In this document: piece by piece, positions 51,596 to 59,648 of the stretch
Layout: each line of letters begins with the position of its first letter
Numbering within the stretch: position 1 is the first letter of the stretch
Assembly (NCBI GenBank): GCA_017985935.1
Contig: JAGNWT010000008.1
Location: 1-64,000 of the forward strand
Direction: 5' to 3'
DNA: 64,000 bases
From: Anaerolineales bacterium
GTDB lineage: Bacteria > Chloroflexota > Anaerolineae > Anaerolineales > Villigracilaceae
Notes under the pieces: generated by a model
Seen by the model: only the letters and a program-made list of their open reading frames with translations
What the model was told of the DNA's origin: nothing
Databases searched by the model: none
Translations under genes and position numbers: made by a program

Positions 51596-51850
51596 TCAGC
51601 GGCGGATCTGTTTGACGATCCAAAGCAGAATGATCGAGCCCAGCAGGGTGACGAGCAGCGTCGGGATGGTGATCGCGTCATTGATCGTGCCGATCCCCAG
51701 CAGCGGGCTGATAAAGTACCCGGCAAGGAATGCACCCACAACTCCAACGACGATATCGAGCAGCAGTCCCTGCTGAGAATTTGTTCCCATGATCCTGCTC
51801 GCGATATAACCGACAATTGCCCCAATGATTAAATAAATCAGAATATTCAC
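51596..51850 (-). CDS. GlsB/YeaQ/YmgE-family stress membrane protein, GTG start
   Basis: GTG at 51850 with AAGGAG a few bases upstream; the frame to 51883 adds only leader. The 84-residue product starts VNILIYLIIGAIVGYIASRIMG and shows the family motif GLLLDIVVGVVGAFLAGY. These small proteins have three helices and are induced by acid, phage or envelope stress in other bacteria. A second copy lies at 53130. Confidence 0.88.
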   Translation of the reverse strand: MNILIYLIIGAIVGYIASRIMGTNSQQGLLLDIVVGVVGAFLAGYFISPLLGIGTINDAITIPTLLVTLLGSIILLWIVKQIRR

Positions 51851-51862
51851 GGTGTCTCCTTC

Positions 51863-51902
51863 AACAGTTTGATGACCACGCATGCGTGGTCATCAAACTG
51901 TT
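51863..51902. repeat. 40-base perfect palindrome between CsbD and YeaQ-like genes
   Basis: Two 20-base arms around 51882/51883 (centre GCATGC). The left end overlaps the last base of the CsbD stop codon. No U-tract follows on the minus strand, so termination is unlikely; it may stabilise or process the mRNA, or bind a regulator. Confidence 0.8.
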
Positions 51903-52138
51903 TATTTGACGGCGGGCTGTGTCTTCTTCTTCATGCCTGCTTCATACGCTGAGACACGTTTTTCGATCTCGTCTGCGGCGGCTTCACGGGTGTAACCGTA
52001 CTTTTCCTGCAGAATGCCGGTAAGGACTTCGAACTTGCCGGCGGCGCGATCGAGGTCGTCATCGGTGAGTTTTCCCCACCAGACCTTTGCCTCACCCCTC
52101 ATTTGCTTCCATTTGCCTTCCAAAATATCCTTGTTCAT
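51902..52138 (-). CDS. CsbD-family stress protein
   Basis: ATG at 52138 with GGAGG upstream gives a 78-residue product with the CsbD pattern: MNKDILEGKWKQMRGEAK, KLTDDDLDRAAGKFEVLTG and GYTREAAADEIEKRV. CsbD proteins are small, helical and controlled by general stress sigma factors in other bacteria; their role is unknown. It is a typical neighbour of GlsB-type genes. Confidence 0.93.
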   Translation of the reverse strand: MNKDILEGKWKQMRGEAKVWWGKLTDDDLDRAAGKFEVLTGILQEKYGYTREAAADEIEKRVSAYEAGMKKKTQPAVK

Positions 52139-52241
52139 TTTTTGATCCTCCAGATCATTTGATTTTGCTGCCTCAATGTTCAACGGCATACCAGACAGCG
52201 TTAGCGTGCCGAGTTTCAGGATTCTCGAACGGTCATTGGCG

Positions 52242-52613
52242 TCATTGATTGCGAATTCTCGCTGCAGCAGAACGCAGGCGTTCCGCCACCCGCTCGGGCG
52301 GTTCGCCTTTGCTGATAAATGCATCGGCGCCGGCGGAAAGCGCGGCTTGCTGACGGGCGTCCAGGTGACTGATGAGAATAATGACTATCGCGGCTGGGCA
52401 GGTTTTTCGAAGCGTATCCAGCGCCAGGCTTGGTGAGATCGGGATCAAGTCCCAATCGATCAACAACATATCTGCCCGGCTGGCAGGGGTGAGAGCCAAT
52501 GTGGTTTCCCAATCAGCAGCTTCGCCGACAACTTCCATTTTCAGGTCCAGCAGCACGAGACGCAGGGCGGAACGTTCTTCAACATTAGCATCGGCAATAT
52601 ATACGCGGGTCAT
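52242..52613 (-). CDS. Stand-alone CheY-like receiver protein
   Basis: ATG at 52613 gives a 123-residue single receiver domain with Asp residues in YIADANVEE, LLIDWDLIP (phospho-acceptor) and Ser/Thr in ILISHLDAR, Lys in FISKGEPPERVA. No ribosome site is visible, and the -10 box of the upstream element lies only about 12 bases before the ATG, so the mRNA is probably leaderless. No DNA-binding domain is attached, so it must act on a protein partner. Confidence 0.85.
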   Translation of the reverse strand: MTRVYIADANVEERSALRLVLLDLKMEVVGEAADWETTLALTPASRADMLLIDWDLIPISPSLALDTLRKTCPAAIVIILISHLDARQQAALSAGADAFISKGEPPERVAERLRSAAARIRNQ

Positions 52614-52624
52614 ACATTCATCGT

Positions 52625-52689
52625 ATGATACAAACTCCCCAGCCACATCCATCGGCTGGGGAGTTTGTATCTCCGCCACTTGGGGGAGA
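52625..52689 (-). promoter_or_regulatory. Conserved promoter-like element, copy 1
   Basis: On the minus strand: TCTCCCCCAAGTGGCGGAGA, then ACTCCCCA, GATGGATG, then TGGGGAG, and TATCAT (52625-52630) as -10. Shared with copies at 54119 and 55837. It also folds into a hairpin because the two CTCCCC/GGGGAG boxes are inverted. It lies just before the receiver gene. Confidence 0.7.
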
Positions 52690-52707
52690 GGGTGTTTACC
52701 CGAAATA

Positions 52708-53100
52708 TTATTCTGTTTTGACACCGTCAAAATGCTCATTGTCCTTTTCTGCTTCGGCACGCGAACGATGCACCACTCCATCACGGTGGTTGGGGGGAGC
52801 GTAGAGCGTGTAAAGTTTCAAGGGGACCTTGCCGGTATTGGTGATGTTGTGTTTTGTGCCTGCGGGGACGAGTACTGCGAAGCCCGGGCCGATCTCGGTG
52901 CGGACACCATCAAGAAGCGCTTCGCCCACTCCTTCCTCGATGCGGAAGAACTGGTCCAGTTCATGCAGTTCCATCCCGATCTCTTCCTTGGGGTTTAAGC
53001 ACATGACAACAAGCTGAATGTTTCCGGCTGTGTAAAGTACCTTGCGGAAATCCCCATTTTTGTTGACGACATCTTCGATGTTTTGAATATATCCTTTCAT
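52708..53100 (-). CDS. Cupin-domain protein
   Basis: The ATG at 53100 follows GGAGG. The 130-residue product has the cupin motifs around MELHELDQFFRIEEGVGEALLDG (with H-x-E metal ligands) and GPGFAVLVPAGTKHNITNTG. It is the small-molecule cupin type, often reading a metal or sugar-like ligand, with no enzymatic assignment possible. Acidic C-terminus. Confidence 0.88.
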   Translation of the reverse strand: MKGYIQNIEDVVNKNGDFRKVLYTAGNIQLVVMCLNPKEEIGMELHELDQFFRIEEGVGEALLDGVRTEIGPGFAVLVPAGTKHNITNTGKVPLKLYTLYAPPNHRDGVVHRSRAEAEKDNEHFDGVKTE

Positions 53101-53129
53101 TACATACCTCCAGTACAAATTTTTATTAA

Positions 53130-53510
53130 CTATTGAAGAAAGGGCAGGGCTTTAACACTGGCGCAGAACGCAGACGTTGCGCTCATCGTCCAGCAGTTGA
53201 AGTAAACGTAGATCAACAGAAGAATGATCACGACCACCAGGAACCCGGCGATATTGCGGAACAGTTTGGAGATCGCCAGCAGGATGATGGCGCCGCCCAA
53301 TGACACCAAAAGAGCAGGAAGGCTAAAGTTGCCTTCATTGATCGTGCTGATGTTGAAATAGGGACTTAGAAATATCCCCGCCACAAAGGCGCCCACAATG
53401 CCGACGATAATATCGGCGATCAAACCCTGGCGGTTATTGGTCTTCATGATGACGCTGGCCGCCCAACCAACAACAGCCCCGGCGATAATCCACACAATAA
53501 AATTGATCAT
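53130..53510 (-). CDS. Second GlsB/YeaQ-family membrane protein with C-terminal extension
   Basis: The 126-residue product starts MINFIVWIIAGAVVGWAASVIMK and shares the GLIADIIVGIVGAFVAGIF block with the gene at 51596. Unlike that one it has a further hydrophobic helix (about 90-108) and a short Cys-containing tail. It is coupled by a four-base overlap to the upstream acidic zinc-ribbon-like gene. Confidence 0.85.
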   Translation of the reverse strand: MINFIVWIIAGAVVGWAASVIMKTNNRQGLIADIIVGIVGAFVAGIFLSPYFNISTINEGNFSLPALLVSLGGAIILLAISKLFRNIAGFLVVVIILLLIYVYFNCWTMSATSAFCASVKALPFLQ

Positions 53511-54055
53511 TCTTTTCTCCTTGCAGGGGTATCTTTTTGCCCAATGGGCATGCCCTTGTTTGTTTCAAAAAGTTCCGGTTCATTGGGGCTTTCAGTTCGC
53601 AGCCAGCCATGTTGATGCCAGGCTTCCACATACTTTGGGTCTGGCAGACAAATGGACGGATCGAAATCTAAAAGTTCAACCGGGAAGATAAGTCCCTGCC
53701 GATCTTGTTGAGACCAGCCAAACTCAATTTCGCGGTCGCAGGATGAACAGTTTATGTAAAACTCGTCGCTCGCAGGGATGACCTCTTGTTCAGCGGCTTC
53801 GTACTCCTCAGGTTCAGAATCTGAGTCGTCTTCTGCGAACTCACCAAAATCTCCCCGCTCAACTTCATCATCCTCGTTGACTTCTTCTATTCTTTCTTTG
53901 TAATCGTAGCGCCAGAGGTGACCGGCTTCCAACGGTCCCCACTCCTGCCAGTTTTCACTTCCAGTGCCGGTCAAAACGCTCCAAACATGCAAGACGGTCA
54001 GATCATGACCGCCGCATGTCTTGCAGGTAAACTTCAAAGGTTGATTATCTTCCAT
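53507..54055 (-). CDS. Acidic protein with two Cys-x2-Cys pairs
   Basis: ATG at 54055 has AAGGA about nine bases upstream; the open frame to 54151 runs into the promoter-like element, so the shorter start fits. The 182-residue product has CKTCGGHD at 11-18 and CSSCDREI around 104-111, possibly one split zinc ribbon, with an acidic region between (EDDSDSEPEEYEAAEQE). No family recognised. It is the first gene after promoter-like element copy 2. Confidence 0.6.
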   Translation of the reverse strand: MEDNQPLKFTCKTCGGHDLTVLHVWSVLTGTGSENWQEWGPLEAGHLWRYDYKERIEEVNEDDEVERGDFGEFAEDDSDSEPEEYEAAEQEVIPASDEFYINCSSCDREIEFGWSQQDRQGLIFPVELLDFDPSICLPDPKYVEAWHQHGWLRTESPNEPELFETNKGMPIGQKDTPARRKE

Positions 54056-54118
54056 GTTGTTGAATCCTTGCGTCGCTGCACATGAACAAGTCCTTAACAG
54101 GACGCGAACGTATAACCC

Positions 54119-54188
54119 ATCATACAATGCGGACTTCCCGGTTTCATCCATCTACTGGGGAGTATGCGTCTAGTTCACTTGGGGGAGA
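54119..54188 (-). promoter_or_regulatory. Conserved promoter-like element, copy 2
   Basis: Minus strand: TCTCCCCCAAGTG, ACTCCCCA, GATGGATG, CCGGGAAGT, and TATGAT (54119-54124) as -10. It lies 64 bases before the ATG of the acidic Cys protein. Its far end overlaps a possible frameshifted tail of the upstream metalloprotease-like gene. Confidence 0.7.
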
Positions 54189-54251
54189 TCGAAAAGCACC
54201 CGCACCAAATGCTCTGCCTGAAACTCTTTGAAATTAATCGATCGTTCTGTT

Positions 54252-54797
54252 TCAGGATTCGTAAACGTAGCATCCCGCCCTGGATGGGTGATCTTCCACC
54301 AGCGTTCCACTTTTGACGCCGCGCAAGATCCACAAGATCGTCCAATCTCCGCTCGCGGCTGCAGTGTGGAGAATGCTGAACCAGAGCAGGTAACCGTTTC
54401 CAAGCACGAGGCTTAAGATGAATAACAAGATGCCCAAAATAAATCCCGGCATGAATCCGCCAAGGCGGTATAGATTTACATCAACGGGTTCTTTCAAATG
54501 AGCATATGGAGTCAATGTTTTCCATTGGAATCCGAATTGAACAGCGGAAAAAGATTTTTTACCAAAAATCACCCAGGTGAGACCGTGGATGAATTCATGA
54601 ACAAAGATGCTCGCTGCAAAAAGCAACCCCCAAAGGATGGTGAGTAACGGTGAAAAGATAATTTCCATTTTCTGTGTGTTGTGCAGCAAAAGATAGAGAC
54701 TGAATTGCAAAACAGCAACTGGCAGCATGGTAAACAGGGCGATCACATTGGCTCGCAGCATGGAAATGGACAGGTCGCGTTTGTTCGCGAATTTCAT
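54252..54797 (-). CDS. DUF3267-like putative membrane zincin
   Basis: The 181-residue product has four hydrophobic segments and the zinc-binding motif HEFIHG (FVHEFIHGLTWVIFG, about 60-75), followed by GFMPGFILGILLFIL, and GDWTILWILRGVKSGTLVEDHP near the end, typical of DUF3267. The family is thought to contain metalloproteases of the site-2 protease kind. The frame ends GCYVYES; another frame just after encodes a plausible 30-residue tail to 54170, so a frameshift is possible. Confidence 0.75.
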   Translation of the reverse strand: MKFANKRDLSISMLRANVIALFTMLPVAVLQFSLYLLLHNTQKMEIIFSPLLTILWGLLFAASIFVHEFIHGLTWVIFGKKSFSAVQFGFQWKTLTPYAHLKEPVDVNLYRLGGFMPGFILGILLFILSLVLGNGYLLWFSILHTAAASGDWTILWILRGVKSGTLVEDHPSRAGCYVYES

Positions 54798-54839
54798 TTT
54801 GTGTTCTCGTTTCTCTGCGGATTTGGATGCGCCTTCGCC

Positions 54840-55787
54840 TTAATCGGCGATCACCATCTGTCCACGCCCCGCGTGCTTGGCACGGTAAAGCGCTGAGTCG
54901 GCAATTCGCAAAATAGCGGAGCTTGTGGCGCCATGCTCGGGGAAGGTGGCTAGACCGATCGAGATCGTGACTTCATTGAGCGAGTAACCTTCAAATTGAT
55001 AATCAAATTGACGGGCTTTTTCACACAGCAGACGAGCGCGATCGTAGATGACGGTTCGTGGGGCATCCGGCAGGATGATGATGAATTCATCGCCGCCATA
55101 CCGGCAGGGAATATCTTCTCCGCGCACCTGATTCAGTATGATCTTGCCGAGTTCGCGCAGGATCTGATCTCCTGCCGCGTGCCCGTGGGAGTCGTTGATT
55201 GTTTTGAAATCATCCACATCGAGCATGATCACGCCAAGGGAGAGATGATTGCGGGTAGCCCGCATCAGATCCCGTTCCAGAGTCTCTTCCATGTATCGGC
55301 GATTGAACAACCCGGTTAGGTAATCGCGAACCGATTGCTCGCGCAGGTCTGCTTCGCTTTTTTGCAGGGCATCCTGAATGCGTACACGTTCGGTAATATC
55401 TCGAATATTGCATTGAATGACCCGCTCGCCGCCAGCCCAATACACATTACTGACAAATTCAACCTGTATCAGCCGTCCATCGATCGCTTTAAGGGGCAGG
55501 TCCTTGTATCGAATATATTCATTCTTTTGCAAGATCTTGAAAGCATCTTTGCTGGCTTCAACATCTTTGAATGCGCCAACTTCCCAGAGTTTCTTTTGGA
55601 TAAACTCTTCGCGCGAATATCCCAGCATTTTGATCATATAGGGATTTACATCTGTGATCGTGCCTGTCTTGGAATCCAGGATCAAGATCCCATCCTGCGC
55701 TGCCTCGAAAAGGCGGCGATAACGGACCTCTGAGTCTTTCAGAGATTGGACAAGTAGCTGTTTTGTTTTTGAAGATAACTCTTTCAT
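54840..55787 (-). CDS. PAS-GGDEF diguanylate cyclase
   Basis: The 315-residue soluble product has a PAS domain (about 20-135; RLFEAAQDGILILDSKTGTITDVNPYMIKMLGYSREEF) with a short PAC end, a coiled-coil linker, and a GGDEF domain with intact CRYGGDEFIIILP and DSHGHAAGDQILR. It should make c-di-GMP from GTP. No I-site Arg-x2-Asp is obvious before the GGDEF. Promoter-like element copy 3 lies upstream, so it may share control with two other genes of the island. Confidence 0.93.
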   Translation of the reverse strand: MKELSSKTKQLLVQSLKDSEVRYRRLFEAAQDGILILDSKTGTITDVNPYMIKMLGYSREEFIQKKLWEVGAFKDVEASKDAFKILQKNEYIRYKDLPLKAIDGRLIQVEFVSNVYWAGGERVIQCNIRDITERVRIQDALQKSEADLREQSVRDYLTGLFNRRYMEETLERDLMRATRNHLSLGVIMLDVDDFKTINDSHGHAAGDQILRELGKIILNQVRGEDIPCRYGGDEFIIILPDAPRTVIYDRARLLCEKARQFDYQFEGYSLNEVTISIGLATFPEHGATSSAILRIADSALYRAKHAGRGQMVIAD

Positions 55788-55836
55788 GAGATGCTGACCG
55801 CCTTTCTAGGTCTAAATTGGTGTGCCAAAAGTTAAT

Positions 55837-55904
55837 TTTATAAAAAAAACTCCCCGGTCGCATCCTGCAGTTGGGGAGTTTTTTTCTCCGCCATTTGAGG
55901 GAGA
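55837..55904 (-). promoter_or_regulatory. Conserved promoter-like element, copy 3
   Basis: Minus strand: TCTCCCTCAAATGGCGGAGA, ACTCCCCA, GCAGGATG, CCGGGGAGT, then a T-tract and TATAAA (55837-55842) as -10. It lies 50 bases before the ATG of the GGDEF gene. The inverted boxes plus the T-tract also look like a terminator, so it may do both. Confidence 0.7.
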
Positions 55905-56001
55905 AAATAGGATCTATTTTTCGAGCATGGAAAGCGACCCGATTTTTGGTGTCGCCCTGAATCAGGCGGAAAGTTTTTACGCCTGAATGTTTGCGAAAAT
56001 C

Positions 56002-56637
56002 TTAAGACAGGATGTGATTACGCAAAGCCAAAGTCACCGCTTCGGTGCGGCTTGCAACACCCAGTTTGGACAAAATATTGCTCACATGCGATTTAATGGT
56101 GGACGAGCTGACGCTCAATTTTCCTGCGATCTGTGTATTGCTTAACCCCTCGACCATCAATGCCAGAACATCACGCTCGCGTTCGGTTAAGTCTAAACCG
56201 GGGACAGGCGGCAGGTTGCTGGTTTCTACCAGAGACTGGGCAGCTTCGGGGGAGAGGGTGACGCGACCGGCATACGCAGACCGAATGGCTCTCGCGAGAT
56301 CTTCGGCAGAAACATCCTTGAGCAAATATCCGATCGCCCCGGCTGCCAGAGCCTTTTTGATCAACTCGCCTTCTTTGAAGCTTGTCAGCACAAGGATCTG
56401 AATGTGGGGATGCTTTTTGCGAATGAAGGCTGTTGCGGTCGCTCCATCCATTTCCGGCATTACCATATCCATGAGCACCACATCTGGCGAGGTCTCCATG
56501 CAAAGTTTGATCGCCTCTGCGCCGCTTTCCGCTTCGCCTACCAATTGAAGGTCATCAAAAACCTTCAAAAATGTTGCCAACCCTTTGCGAACCATTGAGT
56601 GGTCATCCACCAACATAACGCGAATAGATTTGGTCAT
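56002..56637 (-). CDS. NarL/FixJ-type response regulator
   Basis: The 211-residue product has a receiver domain with DDH (11-13), phospho-acceptor Asp57 in VVLMDMVMPEMDG, Thr in VLTSFKEG, Lys in YLLKDVSAED, then a LuxR-type helix-turn-helix (LTERERDVLALMVEGLSNTQIAGKLSVSSSTIKSHVSNILSKLGV). It overlaps the kinase by four bases. It is the best candidate for binding the three promoter-like elements nearby, but this is inference. Confidence 0.95.
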   Translation of the reverse strand: MTKSIRVMLVDDHSMVRKGLATFLKVFDDLQLVGEAESGAEAIKLCMETSPDVVLMDMVMPEMDGATATAFIRKKHPHIQILVLTSFKEGELIKKALAAGAIGYLLKDVSAEDLARAIRSAYAGRVTLSPEAAQSLVETSNLPPVPGLDLTERERDVLALMVEGLSNTQIAGKLSVSSSTIKSHVSNILSKLGVASRTEAVTLALRNHILS

Positions 56638-58202
56638 TCGATCTCCTTCTTATTAACGGACTTCCAGTAAATGATCAATTGAGTCCCATTGCCCGGTCGG
56701 CTTGTGATCGATAACCGCGCACCGACCGCTTCCGCACGTTCGCGCATCATGCTTAATCCGTAATGACCGGAAATGACATGCTCAGCGTCAAATCCCTTTC
56801 CATTGTCAGAGATATTTAATTCGATCGAAGTTTCATCCTGCTTTAGAAAGATCTCCACCCCGCTCGCCCGGGCATGCTTGGCGACATTGTTTAATGCCTC
56901 CTGACATAAACGGTAAATTGCCACTTGCACATCTGCGGGTAAAACGCCCTGACCTTCCACGGTTACCGAGGCGGGGATGTTCGTGCGGCCCGTGAAAGAA
57001 TTGCCCAGCAAACGTAATAGTTCACCCAACTCGGCATCGATCAATGTGGATGGGCGGAGTTCCGCGAGCAAGGCACGCATCTCAGCCATGGCTCCGCGCG
57101 TTAATTTACGCAGGTCTTCGAGCGAGCGCCGCGCCTCCGCTTGATCGCGATCCCACAAGCGCGGCAGGACTTCGGCGATCAATCCTGCTGAAAAAAGGGA
57201 TTGATTAACGGCATCATGCAGGTTGCGCGCCAAACGCTGCCGTTCTTCGAGCACTGCCAATTCCTGCGCATGCTCGTAAAGTTCCGCGTTGATCATTGTG
57301 ATGGCGGCCTGGTCGGCCACGCTCAGAGCGAGATCTGCGTGGTGCGGCATGAAAAATCCGGGTTTCTGGTGTGTCACCCCCACGCCGCCGATCACGCGGC
57401 CTCGCACCGCCAGCGGCACCCACATCCAGGACCGCATCCCTTCGAGCAGCACGGCCGCGCCGTCATCCAGAAGGAGACGCAGTGACCGGGCTGAAGGCTC
57501 GTCACTCAGCACATCCGCGATCAGGATGGGGCGGTGCTCGTTGAACAATTCCTTCAGGGTATTAGGGTCATTTAATTCAATATAGATCGGCGCAGATTGT
57601 TCCAATTGCGGAGTTCCGCGCATCGCCAGGGTGATAAAGGCTGTTTTCGCGAGTGAGAACAACCCGGCATGGTTGTACTCGATGATCTCGCGCAATTGAT
57701 CAAGGATCAACCCCGGTTGAAGTTCGAGCGTGGATGCCAGCGTATGTGAGATGGTCAATAATGTGTTTTGTTCATGAGAGCGGGTTTCGATGCGCTGTTC
57801 GAGGAGCCTTTCGGCTTGGATTAGCTTGCTGACATCGCGAATGACCCCCAGCAAGCACGGTCGATTCTGATGAATGAACAGGGATACGCGCCACTCGGCA
57901 TTGAAGGTCGTTCCATCCCGGCGCATGTTTGTGGTCCGCGTGTTGAAATTAGATCCCGATCGAGCCGCCCGTATCAGTTTACTAAATGCAAACTGATTGG
58001 CGTGGAATATGAGATTTTGCAGCGGCAGCCCAACGACCTCTCCGCGGGTGTGATCGTGCATGCTGCATGCGGCGGGGTTTGCTTCGACCACAAGCCCGGT
58101 TTCCAGATCGCTGACGATCAACCCGTCAACAACCGAATCGAAAATGCCGCGATACAGCCAATCACCTGTTTCTGGTAACGGTCGATCCGAGTCGTTTTTC
58201 AT
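56634..58202 (-). CDS. Cytosolic PAS-GAF-HisKA_3 sensor histidine kinase (LiaS/NarX type)
   Basis: I choose ATG 58202 (AGAGG about nine bases upstream); the frame reaches 58244. The 522-residue product has no transmembrane segment: a PAS domain (about 15-130), a GAF domain (about 160-310), HisKA_3 with RQRLARNLHDAVNQSLFSAG, then HATPase with LCQEALNNVAKHA and DNGKGFDAEH. Such kinases usually sense intracellular redox, small molecules or light. It forms a pair with the adjacent NarL-type regulator through the ATGA overlap. Confidence 0.92.
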   Translation of the reverse strand: MKNDSDRPLPETGDWLYRGIFDSVVDGLIVSDLETGLVVEANPAACSMHDHTRGEVVGLPLQNLIFHANQFAFSKLIRAARSGSNFNTRTTNMRRDGTTFNAEWRVSLFIHQNRPCLLGVIRDVSKLIQAERLLEQRIETRSHEQNTLLTISHTLASTLELQPGLILDQLREIIEYNHAGLFSLAKTAFITLAMRGTPQLEQSAPIYIELNDPNTLKELFNEHRPILIADVLSDEPSARSLRLLLDDGAAVLLEGMRSWMWVPLAVRGRVIGGVGVTHQKPGFFMPHHADLALSVADQAAITMINAELYEHAQELAVLEERQRLARNLHDAVNQSLFSAGLIAEVLPRLWDRDQAEARRSLEDLRKLTRGAMAEMRALLAELRPSTLIDAELGELLRLLGNSFTGRTNIPASVTVEGQGVLPADVQVAIYRLCQEALNNVAKHARASGVEIFLKQDETSIELNISDNGKGFDAEHVISGHYGLSMMRERAEAVGARLSITSRPGNGTQLIIYWKSVNKKEIE

Positions 58203-58416
58203 ACGGGTTGCCTCTTGCTGTGAACCGTCACGAATTCTATTCAAATAAATCTTTCACCTGTTGTAGTATTCATTCTACTGCAATAAACAATTTCAGCCCC
58301 GTGGTGTTTTATCGAGTTTTTGCAGACAGGGTATTTCGAGCTAGAAATTAAACGGACTTGCATCATTTTCCTTGGGCTGGCATTTCAATTATTTTGATAT
58401 CTTTTATAATAACTTT

Positions 58417-59571
58417 ATGTTCAATCTCAAACAACACTTTTTGCTCGATCCCTCGATCACCTTTCTCAACCACGGCTCCTTCGGCGCGACACCCAAACCA
58501 GTCTTTGAAGAATACCAGCGCTGGCAAATGGAGCTGGAGCGGCAGCCTGTGGAATTTTTGGGCAGGCGCTTTGCCGGGCTCATGGAAAAGTCTCGCGCGG
58601 TGTTGGGTGCGTATCTTGGTACTCATGGCGATAATCTGATCTACACTCAAAATGTCACCATCTCATTGAATATTGTCGCACGGTCGTTGGAGTTGGGCGC
58701 CGGTGATGAGGTGCTCACCAGCGACCATGAGTACGGCGCGATGGATCGCACTTGGAGATTCCTCGCCAAAGAGCGTGGTTTCACCTACATCAATCACCCG
58801 GTCTCCCTGGAGTCGGGACAGGCGTGGGTTGATTCGTTTTGGTCTGGGGTGAGTCCGCGCACCCGGATCATTTTTCTGAGTCATATCACCTCTCCAACGG
58901 CATTGATCTTTCCCGTGGAAGAGGTCATCCGCCGCGCGCGTGCGGCTGGAATCATTACCATCATTGACGGCGCGCATGTGGCTGGGCAAATTCCCCTGCA
59001 CCTCGATTCGCTTGGCGCGGATTTTTACGGAGGGAATTTGCACAAGTGGTTGTGCGCCCCGAAAGGCGCGGGCTATCTTTACGCCCGCCCTGAAGTGCAG
59101 TATCTATTAAAGCCGCTCGTCGTTTCATGGGGATATGAATCCATCACGCCGGGCAAGTCCACTTTTGTAGATCATCACGAATGGTGGGGCACGAGAGATA
59201 TTTCTGCTTTCTTATCCGTGCCAGCCGCGATCGAATTTCAGTCAGCGCATCAGTGGGATCAAGTCCGTGCGGCCTGTCATCGATTGGTGAAGACGGCGCA
59301 AAGCCGCATTTGTAACTTGACCGGGCTCGCACCGCTTCAAGCCGAACCTGAAGGCTGGTTCGCCCAAATGGCAACGGCTCCGCTGCCGCAGCATACCGAC
59401 CTCGCCGCCTTGAAAACCCGCCTGTACGATGAGTACAGGATCGAAATTCCCTTGATCGAATGGAACAATCGCAAGCTGATCCGCGTTTCAATACAAGGCT
59501 ACAACACCGAAGAGGATGTAGACCGTCTGCTCGCCGCATTAACTGCCCTGGCGGGCGCATCCATATCGTAG
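58417..59571 (+). CDS. Class V aminotransferase-fold PLP enzyme (isopenicillin-N-epimerase-like)
   Basis: The ATG at 58417 gives 384 residues starting FLLDPSITFLNHGSFGATPKPV; the 15 residues of the longer frame look artificial. The fold-type I PLP enzyme shows TIIDGAHVAGQIPL (Asp-x-Ala-His, ring contact) and the Schiff-base Lys in GGNLHKWLCAPKGAGYLY. Close relatives are CefD-like epimerases or cysteine desulfurase-like enzymes; the real reaction is unknown. It is monocistronic. Confidence 0.9.
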   Translation: MFNLKQHFLLDPSITFLNHGSFGATPKPVFEEYQRWQMELERQPVEFLGRRFAGLMEKSRAVLGAYLGTHGDNLIYTQNVTISLNIVARSLELGAGDEVLTSDHEYGAMDRTWRFLAKERGFTYINHPVSLESGQAWVDSFWSGVSPRTRIIFLSHITSPTALIFPVEEVIRRARAAGIITIIDGAHVAGQIPLHLDSLGADFYGGNLHKWLCAPKGAGYLYARPEVQYLLKPLVVSWGYESITPGKSTFVDHHEWWGTRDISAFLSVPAAIEFQSAHQWDQVRAACHRLVKTAQSRICNLTGLAPLQAEPEGWFAQMATAPLPQHTDLAALKTRLYDEYRIEIPLIEWNNRKLIRVSIQGYNTEEDVDRLLAALTALAGASIS

Positions 59572-59648
59572 GAATTTCGCCCGCTTACGATGTGAAAAAT
59601 TGTGTTAGATTTATACGGACACGCCTGCAACGATATGGAGATTTTTGA

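Noticed and set aside
55848..55885. Simple intrinsic terminator for an upstream minus-strand gene
   Set aside because: It resembles a terminator, but the same boxes occur in two other copies directly upstream of genes, one without a T-tract, so a promoter role is more likely.
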